Below are positions 52,500-60,688 of a DNA stretch of 64,000 nt, piece by piece; the stretch's first letter is position 1; the number at the start of each line of letters is the position of its first letter. Under the pieces are notes generated by a model. That model was given only the letters and a program-made list of their open reading frames with translations, did not search any database and was not told the DNA's origin. Position numbers and translations under genes: made by a program. The stretch spans positions 1,922,001 to 1,986,000 of the forward strand of contig VOPW01000001.1 of NCBI GenBank assembly GCA_007994965.1, written 5' to 3'. The stretch comes from Piscinibacter aquaticus. Its GTDB lineage: Bacteria > Pseudomonadota > Gammaproteobacteria > Burkholderiales > Burkholderiaceae_C.

Positions 52500-53540
52500 A
52501 ATAGGTTGTGTCCGGTGTTCATCCGGACTGGGTTTGAAGACTGGAAATCGCCAAACCCCCAGTCCTCAGGGAGACCAGCCGGATGAACACCCATAAGCAT
52601 GCCCGATTGACGTACGCGCGCCGCCTCGAGATGGTCAAGCAGATGACCGAGCACGGGCTGAGCGCCACCGAGGCTGCGCTACAGCAAGGCGTGACGCCGG
52701 CGACGGCGAGGAAGTGGCTCGGGCGCTATCTGGCGCAGGGCGACGCTGGCACGGCCGATGCCTCCTCGCGCCCGCTTCGCTCGCCCAGGAGCATCGAGTC
52801 GGGCAAGGCGCTGCTGATCGTCGAGCTGCGCCAGCGCCGGATGCTGCAGGCGCGGATCGCGAGCAGCGTGGGCGTCTCGGAGGCCACGGTCAGCCGCGTA
52901 CTCAGGCGAGCGGGCTTGTCCAAGCTGTCGGACTTGCAGCCGCGCGAGCCCGTGCAGCGCTATGAGCACAAGCAGGCTGGTGACCTGCTGCACATCGACA
53001 CCAAGAAGCTCGGGCGGATCGAGCGGCCCAGCCACCGGGTGACCGGCAACCGTCGCGACAGCGTCGACGGTGCTGGCTCGGAGTTCCTGTTCGTGGCGGT
53101 CGATGACCATGCGCGCGTGGCCTACACCGCCATGCATCCTGATGAGCGCACCCCCAGCGCCGTGCAGTTCCTGCGCGACGCGGTGGACTACTACAACCGC
53201 CTGGGCGTGACCATCAAGCGCTTGCTGACCGACAACGGTTCGGCGTTCCGCTCCAAGCCGTTCAAGGCTGCCTGCGAGCAACTCGGCATCACCCACAAGT
53301 TCACCCGCGCCTACCGGCCGCAGACCAACGGCAAGGCCAAGCGCTTCATCCAGTCGGCGCTGCGCGAGTGGGCCTACGGCTGGACCTACCAGAACAGCGC
53401 CGAGCGCCGCCGGGCGCTCCACAGCTGGCAGCATCACTACAACTGGCACCGCCCGCACCACGGCATCGGCCGCGTCGCACCAGCCTCCCGGCTACCGGGT
53501 CCGCGATACAACCTCTTGACGGTTCACATCTAGACGTTGG
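52500..53540 (+). mobile_element. IS481-family insertion sequence (borders approximate)
   Basis: A single transposase gene (52583-53533) fills about 1 kb. Left-end TGTCCGGTGTTCATCCGG and right-end (minus) TGTGAACCGTCAAGAGG are loosely similar, so terminal repeats are only partly defined. No target duplication was identified. Confidence 0.6.
52583..53533 (+). CDS. IS481-family transposase with Lys at the catalytic Glu position
   Basis: This 316-residue protein begins with an HTH region (TYARRLEMVKQMTEHGLSAT and EATVSRVLRRAGLS). The DDE core has the first Asp in LLHIDTKKLGR and the second in RLLTDNGSAF. The third site reads TNGKAKRFIQSAL, where the family normally has TNGKAERFIQ. A Glu-to-Lys change here should abolish DDE catalysis. 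The frame is otherwise intact. Confidence 0.9.
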   Translation: MNTHKHARLTYARRLEMVKQMTEHGLSATEAALQQGVTPATARKWLGRYLAQGDAGTADASSRPLRSPRSIESGKALLIVELRQRRMLQARIASSVGVSEATVSRVLRRAGLSKLSDLQPREPVQRYEHKQAGDLLHIDTKKLGRIERPSHRVTGNRRDSVDGAGSEFLFVAVDDHARVAYTAMHPDERTPSAVQFLRDAVDYYNRLGVTIKRLLTDNGSAFRSKPFKAACEQLGITHKFTRAYRPQTNGKAKRFIQSALREWAYGWTYQNSAERRRALHSWQHHYNWHRPHHGIGRVAPASRLPGPRYNLLTVHI

Positions 53541-53894
53541 TGGTGGTGGCGAGAAGTCGCTTGCTGCGGAGGCCAGTTCAGGCGGAAATCAACAGAGCAC
53601 TTCCAACTCAGTTTTCGAGGCGTGCGCCGAAATCAATGGACGGCTTCCCACTTGCCGGACGATGGGCCGATCCTGGGCGCTCGGCCGGTCAATTTGCAGT
53701 CGACGCAGGAATAAGGCACCGGCTTCTGCGCGCTGTCAGGCAGCAGGTTTCGTACCGTCAGTTCACCGTCTCAAGAGATCCTAGAAATGCCTGGATCTCG
53801 ACTCTCACCCAAGGCTCCTCAACCTGCTAACACTGCAATCGCATCATCAACGAGGCACCATAAGCTATTGATTTATATATACTTTTTACCCCCG

Positions 53895-53932
53895 TCACTC
53901 CCACTCTATTGTCAACAGGCAGGCGCCGCTCA
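53895..53932. repeat. att-like core: guaA 3' end, copy 2
   Basis: The sequence is the same as 44014-44051 except one base (GTGCCG/GCGCCG). It is preceded by an AT-rich stretch (TTGATTTATATATAC) and a C run that are absent from copy 1. Confidence 0.8.
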
Positions 53933-53970
53933 GAGGGAGAGCGCGCCGCGCGCCGGCATCGAGTCGGCTC

Positions 53971-54155
53971 GATACCGTCAAATCTACCGTCGTGTTCGAC
54001 AGCCCCGCCCAGGGCTCTTTCGCCGCAATTCCGGGCGACGATGGTTCACGACAGGGAATGGAGAGCCAAAAGTGCATGTTCTGATGCGCAATGACGGTAT
54101 CGACGGGCCGTTCCAGAGCGCGAGTGACGGTATCCGGGAGCCACTTGTCGGTATC
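53971..54155. repeat. short-repeat (arm-type) array, copy 2
   Basis: Sites are GATACCGTC (53971), TACCGTC (53985), GACGGTATC (54093 and 54126) and GTCGGTATC (54147). Offsets from the core are 76 and 90 for the first two, exactly as in copy 1, and the last three are spaced 33 and 21 bases apart, also as in copy 1. The region 53534-54396 has no convincing gene. Confidence 0.75.
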
Positions 54156-54396
54156 ACCATCTTCCCTGCGTTCCGCCCTAGCCTTCCCGTCGAACCACAC
54201 CCCTCGGACCCTTGAGTTCGCCAGCTTACCTTCCTACGCGCCGTCCGCGAAGGCCGAAGGCAGGACGAGGACGCGGTGGTGTTGGACAGCGATGGGCCGG
54301 CGCGCGAGACACGACACTTTTCGGCCCAAAGTCATCGCTCCCGGGCGCGCCTGCAGCGCCTAGAGTTCTCCTCAGACGCAGCCCAGGAGCCGCCTG

Positions 54397-54627
54397 ATGA
54401 GCCAGACGCAGACCGAGTCGAAACTGACCTCAGCCGACGTGCAGCCTGCCGTGTTCGTCCGCATGGCTGCGGTCGTGCGCATGACCGGACTCGGCCGGTC
54501 GACGATCTACCGGCTGATGGCCGAGGACAAGTTCCCGTCGCCGGTGCGACTGGCCAAGCGCGCCGTCGCGTGGCGCCGCATCGACCTCGAGCAGTGGAGC
54601 GCTGGCCGGCCCACGGTGTCGCACTGA
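54397..54627 (+). CDS. AlpA-like phage/ICE regulatory protein
   Basis: This 76-residue MerR-like HTH protein has the core VRMAAVVRMTGLGRSTIYRLMAEDKFPSPVRLAKRAVAWRRIDLEQW, the AlpA pattern. AlpA-type proteins activate excision or integrase genes in prophages and integrative elements. It has a GGAG site before ATG 54397. Its place just inside the att array suits a regulator of recombination. Confidence 0.88.
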   Translation: MSQTQTESKLTSADVQPAVFVRMAAVVRMTGLGRSTIYRLMAEDKFPSPVRLAKRAVAWRRIDLEQWSAGRPTVSH

Positions 54628-54666
54628 CACCCTCGCAGCGAGAGAACCCCTCGCAAGCGTTCCGGC

Positions 54667-54973
54667 CTATGCCGACATCGACAGCTTCATCACGGCGCCG
54701 ATCAGCAGCATCGCGCCGAGCACCTTGCCCCAGCGCCGGTCGTGAACCAGTAGCGGTGGTTGACCCACAGCGCGCGGTGCAGCCGCCCGAGCCCGAGCAG
54801 CACGGCCAGCGCCGTCACGAACGGGCCGACCAGACCCGCAGGCCCCGGCACCTGCCGCATCAACAGCACCCACATCAGCGGCCACGCGACCGCATCGACG
54901 GCCGCGAGCAAGCGCCGGCCGGGCCAGTCAGGCGCGTCCGGCCGGGGTTCGCGAGCAACCAGCAGCCACATGA
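54667..54973 (-). CDS. small membrane protein downstream of parB, frame broken once
   Basis: This protein of about 102 residues starts MWLLVAREPRPDAPDWPGRR and has three predicted helices (AAVDAVAWPLMWVLLM, LVGPFVTALAVLLGLGRL, VLGAMLLIGAVMKLSM). A shift near 54738 restores DRRWGKVLGAM. GGAGGAGTC lies before the ATG at 54973. It follows parB after a hairpin. Similar small membrane proteins follow parB in ICEs; function is unknown. Confidence 0.65.
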
Positions 54974-54986
54974 CTCCTCCGACCCC

Positions 54987-55021
54987 GATCGCGCAGGCGG
55001 GTTCACCCCGCCTGCGCGATC
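54987..55021. repeat. perfect 15-base hairpin over the parB stop codon
   Basis: GATCGCGCAGGCGGG / CCCGCCTGCGCGATC with loop TTCAC spans 54987-55021. The loop holds the parB stop (TCA on the plus strand). No T-tract follows, so it is not a standard terminator. It may tune coupling of parB to the membrane gene or protect mRNA. Confidence 0.7.
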
Positions 55022-56959
55022 CGGTCAACTCCGGCGATCGGCGCAACGGCTCGGGCAACCAGCGCGTGCCGGCCAGCCGCGATGCCGCTGCGCTCACCAG
55101 CGCATCCTTCTTCATCGCCTCGACACCACCACCGGCCAGCTCGGGCCCGGCCTCCTTCAGCGCCGCGATGATCTGCGCCTTCGGCACGTGGTTCAGGTAC
55201 GCCTCGGCAGTGGGCTCCCACCAGTCGGCCATGTCCAGGCCGAGTGCCGACGCGATGGCGTTCGCGCTGCCCGCCGCGCCTGCACCCGGCAGCGCGTTCA
55301 CCGTGAGCGCGCCGCACAGTGCGATCAGGTCGATCAGCTCGGCCTGGGGCAGGCCGATCAACCAGCCGAGCCATTCGCTCTGGTCATCGGGCAAGCGCGC
55401 ACGCCACGCTTCCTTCGCCTGCTGCATGGCCTTCCATGCCCGGCTCGGCTTGAGGTCGTCGGCCATGGCTTCCAGCGCGAACGCCGACAACTGCGGCGTC
55501 ACCTGCAAGGCCAACGCTTCACGCGGGTAGTCGGCGCCGAAGGTGCGCAGCACGAAGACATGCACCACCGAGGCCAGGGCCACCGTGGTGTTCTGCGCCA
55601 GCATCGCCTGCAGCGCCATCGTCCGGTGCGCGGCGAGGCGCTTGGTCAGCGCATCGCTGCACCCCGGCGTGCGGCGCTCCTGTGCCATCGACATCGAAGG
55701 CGTGCCTTCGTCGTCTCCCGCGTCGCCGGGATCGCGATGCTCCTTCGCACCCTTCGCGCCCACCGCAGCCGCGATGGCCTTGCGATCCTCGTCGCGCACC
55801 AGCCCACGCATCACCTCGACATCGCCGTCGCGGCCGATGGTGACGATGACGCCAGCGTGGGCCTTCTGCTCCAGCGTCCAGGTCTTGAGCGCTTCGTGGA
55901 TGACCTTGCGCCGCGCCGCGATGTCCTGCTCTTCCAGGTCGATCATCTCGGCCTCGTCGGGCGACCACTCAGGCGCGTCGTCCAGCGCCTGCGCCTGCTG
56001 CTCCGGTTCGGCAGCGCGCCGCTCCAGCGCATCGAGTTCCTGCTGCTCGGCGGCCGTGGGCTTGCGGTTGGTGTGCGCACAGGGCGCGAACTGCCGCAGG
56101 GCCATCGAATCCACGCTCAGCCGCGACTCGACCCACTTCCAGCCTTCCTCGCGCACGGTGGCGGCCAGCGCCTCCAGCTTCTCCGTCGCCAGCCGCTCCA
56201 GCAGTGCCGGGTCCGACAGGAAGCGGCTCTGCTCGTCATCGAACAGGTCGCGCCGCACGACACCGCCTGCCGCCTCATAGGCCTCGATGCCGACAAAGCG
56301 CACCAGCGCGCTGCCCGCGGCCTCCACCTCGCCGACCGTCAGCCGGCGCCGCAACGCGGCCGGCGTCTTGTCCCAGGGCTGCGCGTCGAACCAGTGCGCT
56401 CCTGCACCGCATGGTCGTCGCTGAGCGTCAGCGCCATCAGCTGGTCCAGGTTGATGCCGTCCTCGCGGTACAGCGCCAGCAGCTTCGGCGACAGCGCCGA
56501 GAGCTTCAAGCGCCGCTGCACCGTCAGGACCGACACGCCGAAGCGCGCCGCCACGTCCTCGACGCCCTTGCCTTCGTCGATCAGCGCCTTGAAGGCCTCG
56601 AACTCGTCGGCCGGGTGCATGGCCTCGCGCCCGCTGTTCTCGGCGAGGCTGACCTCCAACGCGCGCTCGGGCGGCACCAGCTCGCACAGCACCTCGTGTT
56701 CCTTCGGCAGGCGCCCGCGCTGCTGCAACAGCAGCATTGCGCGGCGCCGCCGCTCACCGGCCGCGACCGCGAACTTCATCTTGCGCGACTTGCCCCGGCC
56801 GACCTCCTGCTCGGTGACCACCAGGTTGTGCAGCAGGCCCTGCGCCTCGATCAGCGCCGCCAGTTCCTCGACCTGTCCGACCGAGTGACGGCGGACGTTG
56901 AACCGCGACGGCACCAGGCTGGCCAGCGGCACCGAGAGCAACTCCTTCGTGTGTTCCAT
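55003..56959 (-). CDS. large ParB/RepB/Spo0J-type protein of the ICE, frame broken twice
   Basis: This protein of about 650 residues starts MEHTKELLSVPLASLVPSRF. The ParB nuclease/CTPase domain has VRRHSVGQVEELAALIEAQG, VAAGERRRRAMLLL and VSLAENSGREAMHPADEFEAF, then the HTH FGVSVLTVQRRLKLSALS. The long C-terminal half, rich in Glu/Ala/Gln, is typical of ICE-type ParB proteins and of unclear role. Shifts lie near 56398 and 55035; the repaired end is VDRIAQAG-stop at 55003. An alternative start is 56974. It probably has an element maintenance or DNA-processing role. Confidence 0.87.
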
Positions 56960-57927
56960 GATGACGAACTCCATAGGTTGATGACACTCCGCGACCGTCT
57001 CTCGACAACGCATCACGGCGGCACGCCGGGCCAGGGAAAGGCCCAGGTTTGGAACGGCACGGCAACCTTTCGTAAACGGCGCCGTACCCACTCGCTGCGT
57101 TGAAGATCGACTTGCATCAAGACCCCATCTGCCTTCCCGACCTGAAAACCGCCTGCCCTGTTTTCCGAGGGAGCCGGATGGGCTGTTGATCCCTCGGCGT
57201 TGGGTTGAGCGGACTGCTGCCCCGCATTCGTCGGTCGCCGTGCGACACCGACAGCGCCGCGGACAAGCGCGGGCGCAAGGGCACCGTGGAATAGCTGGGA
57301 GGGGACCGCCGCAGGCGGGAGGGCACCGGCCTATGCCGCGAAAGGCCCTTGCGACAGCGCGCGCGGCGCTACGGTTCGCACATCGGGCGGCCGATGAAGG
57401 CGTGGCCGTCCCACACCGCCGCCGAGGCCTGCATGAGCACGCAAAAGGAAGAGTGCGTTTAGAGAGTTAGCAAATCGTCCCACGTACCAACGCTTACCAA
57501 AAACTTCGGCGCAGAGGTGGACAGTGCGACACCACTTGGGTACTTCTACAACCTGTGTAGAAGCCCGTCTTCTGCGGGCCACCACAAGCCGCCTGTCCGA
57601 GCGGATCGTGTCGTTCCCTTTCATCGCTTGGAGCAGGTATGCGCCGTTTCCACGAGGCGCCAGCCGCAGCCGTTGCGGCATCGAAGGCGCCACACTTGTT
57701 CGGTGTCCGTCGCACCGCGACGGCGAAGCGGTGCGCGCCGGGGCCGATCCAGGCGGGGGCATTCGGTGAATCGCGTGACACGCCCTGGCCTGCCGCGGCG
57801 TGTCGTGCCGAAAGACGCCATGGGGTCGGCGACAAACGGGGCAGCGTCCAAGGGCGCTCGAACCCTGAGCGCCGAAGGCCGGAGGGGGAAGTCCGGTTCT
57901 TCCTACAGCGCGTAGCAGGAGGTCTCT
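56960..57927. other. 970-base region between divergent parB and luxR genes
   Basis: It contains a palindrome CTTCTACA-N5-TGTAGAAG (57543-57563), a second hairpin GCCCG/CGGGC directly after it, and GGCGCTC/GAGCGCC (57853-57873). Apart from the low-confidence frame at 57639-58115, I see no gene. Confidence 0.5.
57543..57563. promoter_or_regulatory. palindrome upstream of the LuxR-type gene, candidate operator
   Basis: CTTCTACA and TGTAGAAG separated by ACCTG form a perfect 8-base dyad of 21 bases, close in size to lux boxes. It lies 365 bases before the luxR start and just after GGGTA. Function is inferred. Confidence 0.45.
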
Positions 57928-58115
57928 ATGTCGAACGAGAGGAAATCCCCCGGCGAGGGCTGCGAACGCAGCAGTCCGTCCAGTTCGCGGACGCCGAGCA
58001 CTTCAAGCGATGGTGCGACAACGACCCGATCCGGTTCGAGCACCCGCTCCTCCACGTCAACCTCAAGCGGGACGCCGACGAACTCTGGCGAAGCAGCGAC
58101 GCCAGCGGACCCTGA
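57639..58115 (+). CDS. possible small ICE protein overlapping the luxR start
   Basis: The last 75 residues (VRFFLQRVAGGLYVEREEIP to KRWCDNDPIRFEHPLLHVNL) look like real protein, while the first 85 are low quality and Arg/Ala-rich. The true start is therefore probably downstream of 57639. The frame overlaps the first 188 bases of the LuxR-type gene in another frame. I recognise no named family. Confidence 0.4.
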   Translation: MRRFHEAPAAAVAASKAPHLFGVRRTATAKRCAPGPIQAGAFGESRDTPWPAAACRAERRHGVGDKRGSVQGRSNPERRRPEGEVRFFLQRVAGGLYVEREEIPRRGLRTQQSVQFADAEHFKRWCDNDPIRFEHPLLHVNLKRDADELWRSSDASGP

Positions 58116-58878
58116 GACCGCGGCACTCTCGCGGATCGTGGCGGCCGCCGACTACACCGAGCGCATCACTGCCGTCGCCGAACGAATCACCGAGGCCAGG
58201 GACCAGGCCACCGTCCATGCGCTGCTCACGGAAGGCGTCCATGCGCTCGGCGCAGAGAACGCCGTCTTCGTCAGCTTCATCCGCGACAACGCCGATCTGT
58301 CCGCCTGCCGCTTCATGCTGGTGTGCGAGCCCGACTGGTGCCAGCGCTACCTCGAAGCCGGGTGCTTCGCCCACGACCCCTGGCTGGCCTATGCCGCGCA
58401 TCACTCGGAGCCGATCCCGGCCAGCACACTGCCGGTGCTGGACGCAGAGGGACGACGGGTCATTGCCCTGGCCATGGAGAACGGCTTCGCATCGGCGGCG
58501 CTGGTGCCGGCCCATTCTGGCGCCGGACACTCCCGGATCAGCCTGCTCTGCCTCGGATCAACCCAGCCCGGCTTCTTCGAGGGAGAGGGATTTGGGCGAT
58601 TCCGCCTGGGAGCCCGCCTGATCGCGGCCGAACTGCACGACTGGTGGCTGGCCCGCATCCGGCGCGAGCTGATCGTCAAGGCGCGCATCACCCCGGCGGA
58701 CCTCGAACTCCTACGCCACGAGCAGAAGGGACACAGCAGCAAACGCATCGCGGCCGAGCTGCACGTCAGCAAGAGTTCGATCAACTCGCGCTTCCAGCGC
58801 ATGAACATGAAGCTCGGCGTGCCGAACCGTCGCCTCGCGGCCAGGCTGGCGGTCGAGTGCGGATTGCTGATCAGCTAG
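57928..58878 (+). CDS. LuxR-type regulator with autoinducer-binding-like domain
   Basis: This 316-residue protein has an N-terminal Ser/Thr-rich stretch, an autoinducer-binding-type domain (QATVHALLTEGVHALGAENA to HDPWLAYAAHHSEP), and a C-terminal GerE-like HTH (ITPADLELLRHEQKGHSSKR, ELHVSKSSINSRFQRMNMKL). ATG 57928 has a perfect AGGAGG 4 bases upstream, which favours it. However, the first 60 residues look like shadow of the overlapping frame, so a later start (GTG 58138) is possible. It may link element activity to cell density. Confidence 0.8.
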   Translation: MSNERKSPGEGCERSSPSSSRTPSTSSDGATTTRSGSSTRSSTSTSSGTPTNSGEAATPADPETAALSRIVAAADYTERITAVAERITEARDQATVHALLTEGVHALGAENAVFVSFIRDNADLSACRFMLVCEPDWCQRYLEAGCFAHDPWLAYAAHHSEPIPASTLPVLDAEGRRVIALAMENGFASAALVPAHSGAGHSRISLLCLGSTQPGFFEGEGFGRFRLGARLIAAELHDWWLARIRRELIVKARITPADLELLRHEQKGHSSKRIAAELHVSKSSINSRFQRMNMKLGVPNRRLAARLAVECGLLIS

Positions 58879-59059
58879 TGTGGTGCGCCGGGCAGTCAGG
58901 CAACTGCGCATGGAGACCGGTGACATCTTGGCCTCCGGGTGCGGAACCTTTGGCCGTGCGGCAAGCCGAGGGGCTCTGGAATGCATTCCTGCCGGTGAGC
59001 CTCGGGGACACCGGCCTACTGGCTCGACGCTAGGCCCTGGCTTCCAGCGGCGATTCGAG

Positions 59060-59956
59060 TTATGGAGGCCGCAGTGCCCGGGTCGCTGCAGCAACCAACG
59101 CGCGGCTCAACTCTTCGATCATCGCGGAGGCCGCGCGTGCGTGCTGCCAGTACAGCGGAACGTCAAGCGGCGTTTCGGGCACCAGTTCGACCAGTGATCG
59201 GTCACGGAGTTGAGAGGCGATCAACTCCTGCGGATGCAGACCCCATCCCATGCCAGCCAGTGCCGCGGCGACAAAGGCATGAGGAGATGGCACGGCATGC
59301 CGTGGGAGTTCAACGTCCCGGTGGCAAAGGCGTCGCACCCAGCGGGCCTGCAGATCGTCTTTCGTGTTGAAGACCAGACTGGGCGCCTGAGCCGGGCTCC
59401 CCGCTCCGACACCGCCGCTGAAGTTTCGCGCCACGCATTCCGGGCTAGCAGCCGCGATGTAGCGCATGGCACCCAGCGGCCTGCTGTTGAAGCCCGCCGG
59501 GGGCCGTGCTGTTCCGGTGACGGCCGCGAGCACCGCGCCGCTGCGCAGCCACTCGGCGGTGTGGTCCTGATCATCCACCAGCAGTTCCACAAGCACCGGG
59601 GCATTGGCCGCATAGGCGGCGACCGCCGGTGCGAACCCGGTGGCAAGGCTGTCCGCGTTGACGGCGATTGGCAGCGACACGCGGGTGATCCCCTCTGGGG
59701 CCAGCGCCGGCAGCGCGCTCTGCAGTTCCTGTTCGAGAAGCCGCACGCGGTCGACGTGCCGGCACAGGCGTCGACCCGTGTCGGTGGCTCGGCACGGTTG
59801 ACCGCGAATCACCAGGGCGGAGCCAACCCGCTCTTCCAGCGAACGGATGCGCTGCGATACCGCCGACGGCGTGACGAACAGCGCCTGCGCCGCGCGCTCG
59901 AAACTGCCTTCACGGATGACGGCGGCCAGTGCGGAAAGCGCCGCGTAGTCGAGCAT
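59060..59956 (-). CDS. ArgP/LysG-type LysR regulator
   Basis: This 298-residue protein starts MLDYAALSALAAVIREGSFE. HTH: RAAQALFVTPSAVSQRIRSLEERVGSALVIRG, the ArgP signature with TPSAVSQRI. The C-terminal domain contains VPLYWQHARAASAMIEELSRALV, typical of ArgP/LysG. It is divergent from a LysE-type exporter; ArgP family members control arginine or lysine export. The frame is intact. Confidence 0.92.
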   Translation of the reverse strand: MLDYAALSALAAVIREGSFERAAQALFVTPSAVSQRIRSLEERVGSALVIRGQPCRATDTGRRLCRHVDRVRLLEQELQSALPALAPEGITRVSLPIAVNADSLATGFAPAVAAYAANAPVLVELLVDDQDHTAEWLRSGAVLAAVTGTARPPAGFNSRPLGAMRYIAAASPECVARNFSGGVGAGSPAQAPSLVFNTKDDLQARWVRRLCHRDVELPRHAVPSPHAFVAAALAGMGWGLHPQELIASQLRDRSLVELVPETPLDVPLYWQHARAASAMIEELSRALVAAATRALRPP

Positions 59957-60066
59957 GGATTAGTTCATCTTCATCACGATTAGTGAGTTTAGTTTGTCTT
60001 CATCGGCTGAGACAGGCAAGCTTGCTAAGCTATGGACCCAACAGCCACTGCAGGTCTCGCCTTCCT

Positions 60067-60678
60067 GTGTTCGTTCAAGGCTTGGCCTTGAGCTTCGGAC
60101 TCATCGTCGCCATCGGCGCGCAGAACGCCTTTGTGCTGCGCCAAGGGTTGCGCCGGGAGCACGTGGGCGCCGTGGTGCTGTTCTGCGCGGCGGCGGACGC
60201 GGTGCTCATTGCCGCCGGTGTCATGGGCATGGCGCAGGCGCTTGGGCAGAGCCCCGGCACGGCGCGCGCCCTGGCTTTAGCGGGCGCCGCATTCCTCGCG
60301 GTCTACGGTTGGCGGGCGATGCGGCGAGCGATGCATGTCCACAAGCTGGATGCGTCGGCTGCCGGTTCGTCGTTGTCGTTGGGCGCTGCGGCGGCGCAGG
60401 CGGCCGCGTTCACGCTGCTCAATCCGCACGTCTATCTGGACACCGTGCTGCTGGTAGGCAGCATTGGCGCGCAGCAACCTGCTGCGCTTCAAGGCTGGTT
60501 CATCGCGGGGGCCGCCGGAGCCAGCATGGTCTGGTTCTCCTTGCTGGGTTTCGGCGCCCGTTGGCTGGCACCCTGGTTCGCGCGGCCGAAGGCTTGGCAG
60601 GTGCTCGACGGCCTGATCGGTGCGACCATGTTCGTGCTGTCAGCGCTGCTGGTGCGGCACGCACTCATCGGCATGTAA
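60067..60678 (+). CDS. LysE/ArgO-type basic amino-acid exporter
   Basis: This 203-residue membrane protein starts at GTG 60067 (MFVQGLALSFGLIVAIGAQN). The family motif GAQNAFVLRQGLRREHV is followed by AAAFTLLNPHVYLDTVLLVG and six helices. The ATG at 60032 is out of frame. The divergent ArgP-like gene is its expected regulator. It probably exports arginine or lysine, and may protect against basic amino-acid analogues. Confidence 0.92.
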   Translation: MFVQGLALSFGLIVAIGAQNAFVLRQGLRREHVGAVVLFCAAADAVLIAAGVMGMAQALGQSPGTARALALAGAAFLAVYGWRAMRRAMHVHKLDASAAGSSLSLGAAAAQAAAFTLLNPHVYLDTVLLVGSIGAQQPAALQGWFIAGAAGASMVWFSLLGFGARWLAPWFARPKAWQVLDGLIGATMFVLSALLVRHALIGM

Positions 60679-60688
60679 AGGACTACGG

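Larger units (their letters stand above)
44014..53894. mobile_element. candidate cis-mobilizable island at guaA (no integrase seen)
   Basis: This 9.9-kb segment is bordered by two direct copies of a guaA-3'-end-like sequence, each followed by the same short-repeat array. It holds an orphan CopG-like gene, a retropepsin-like gene, a nine-gene redox operon with divergent lysR, and an IS481 copy. No recombinase, relaxase or transfer gene is present. This matches the concept of a cis-mobilizable element that uses the integrase of a tandem ICE. The borders are well supported; mobility is inferred. Confidence 0.6.

Noticed and set aside
53534-53894. Plus-strand frames after the IS481 transposase
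   Set aside because: No start with a ribosome site and no domain; the base composition turns AT-rich toward the att core, consistent with non-coding element end.
54276-56888. 870-codon plus-strand frame across alpA and parB
   Set aside because: It is a shadow of the minus-strand parB gene; alpA is encoded in a different frame with its own ribosome site.
57841-57910. Resemblance of GAAGTCCGGTTCTTC to group II intron domain V
   Set aside because: The pairing 5' strand (GAGCCG-type) and the rest of the domain are absent, and no intron reverse transcriptase is present.
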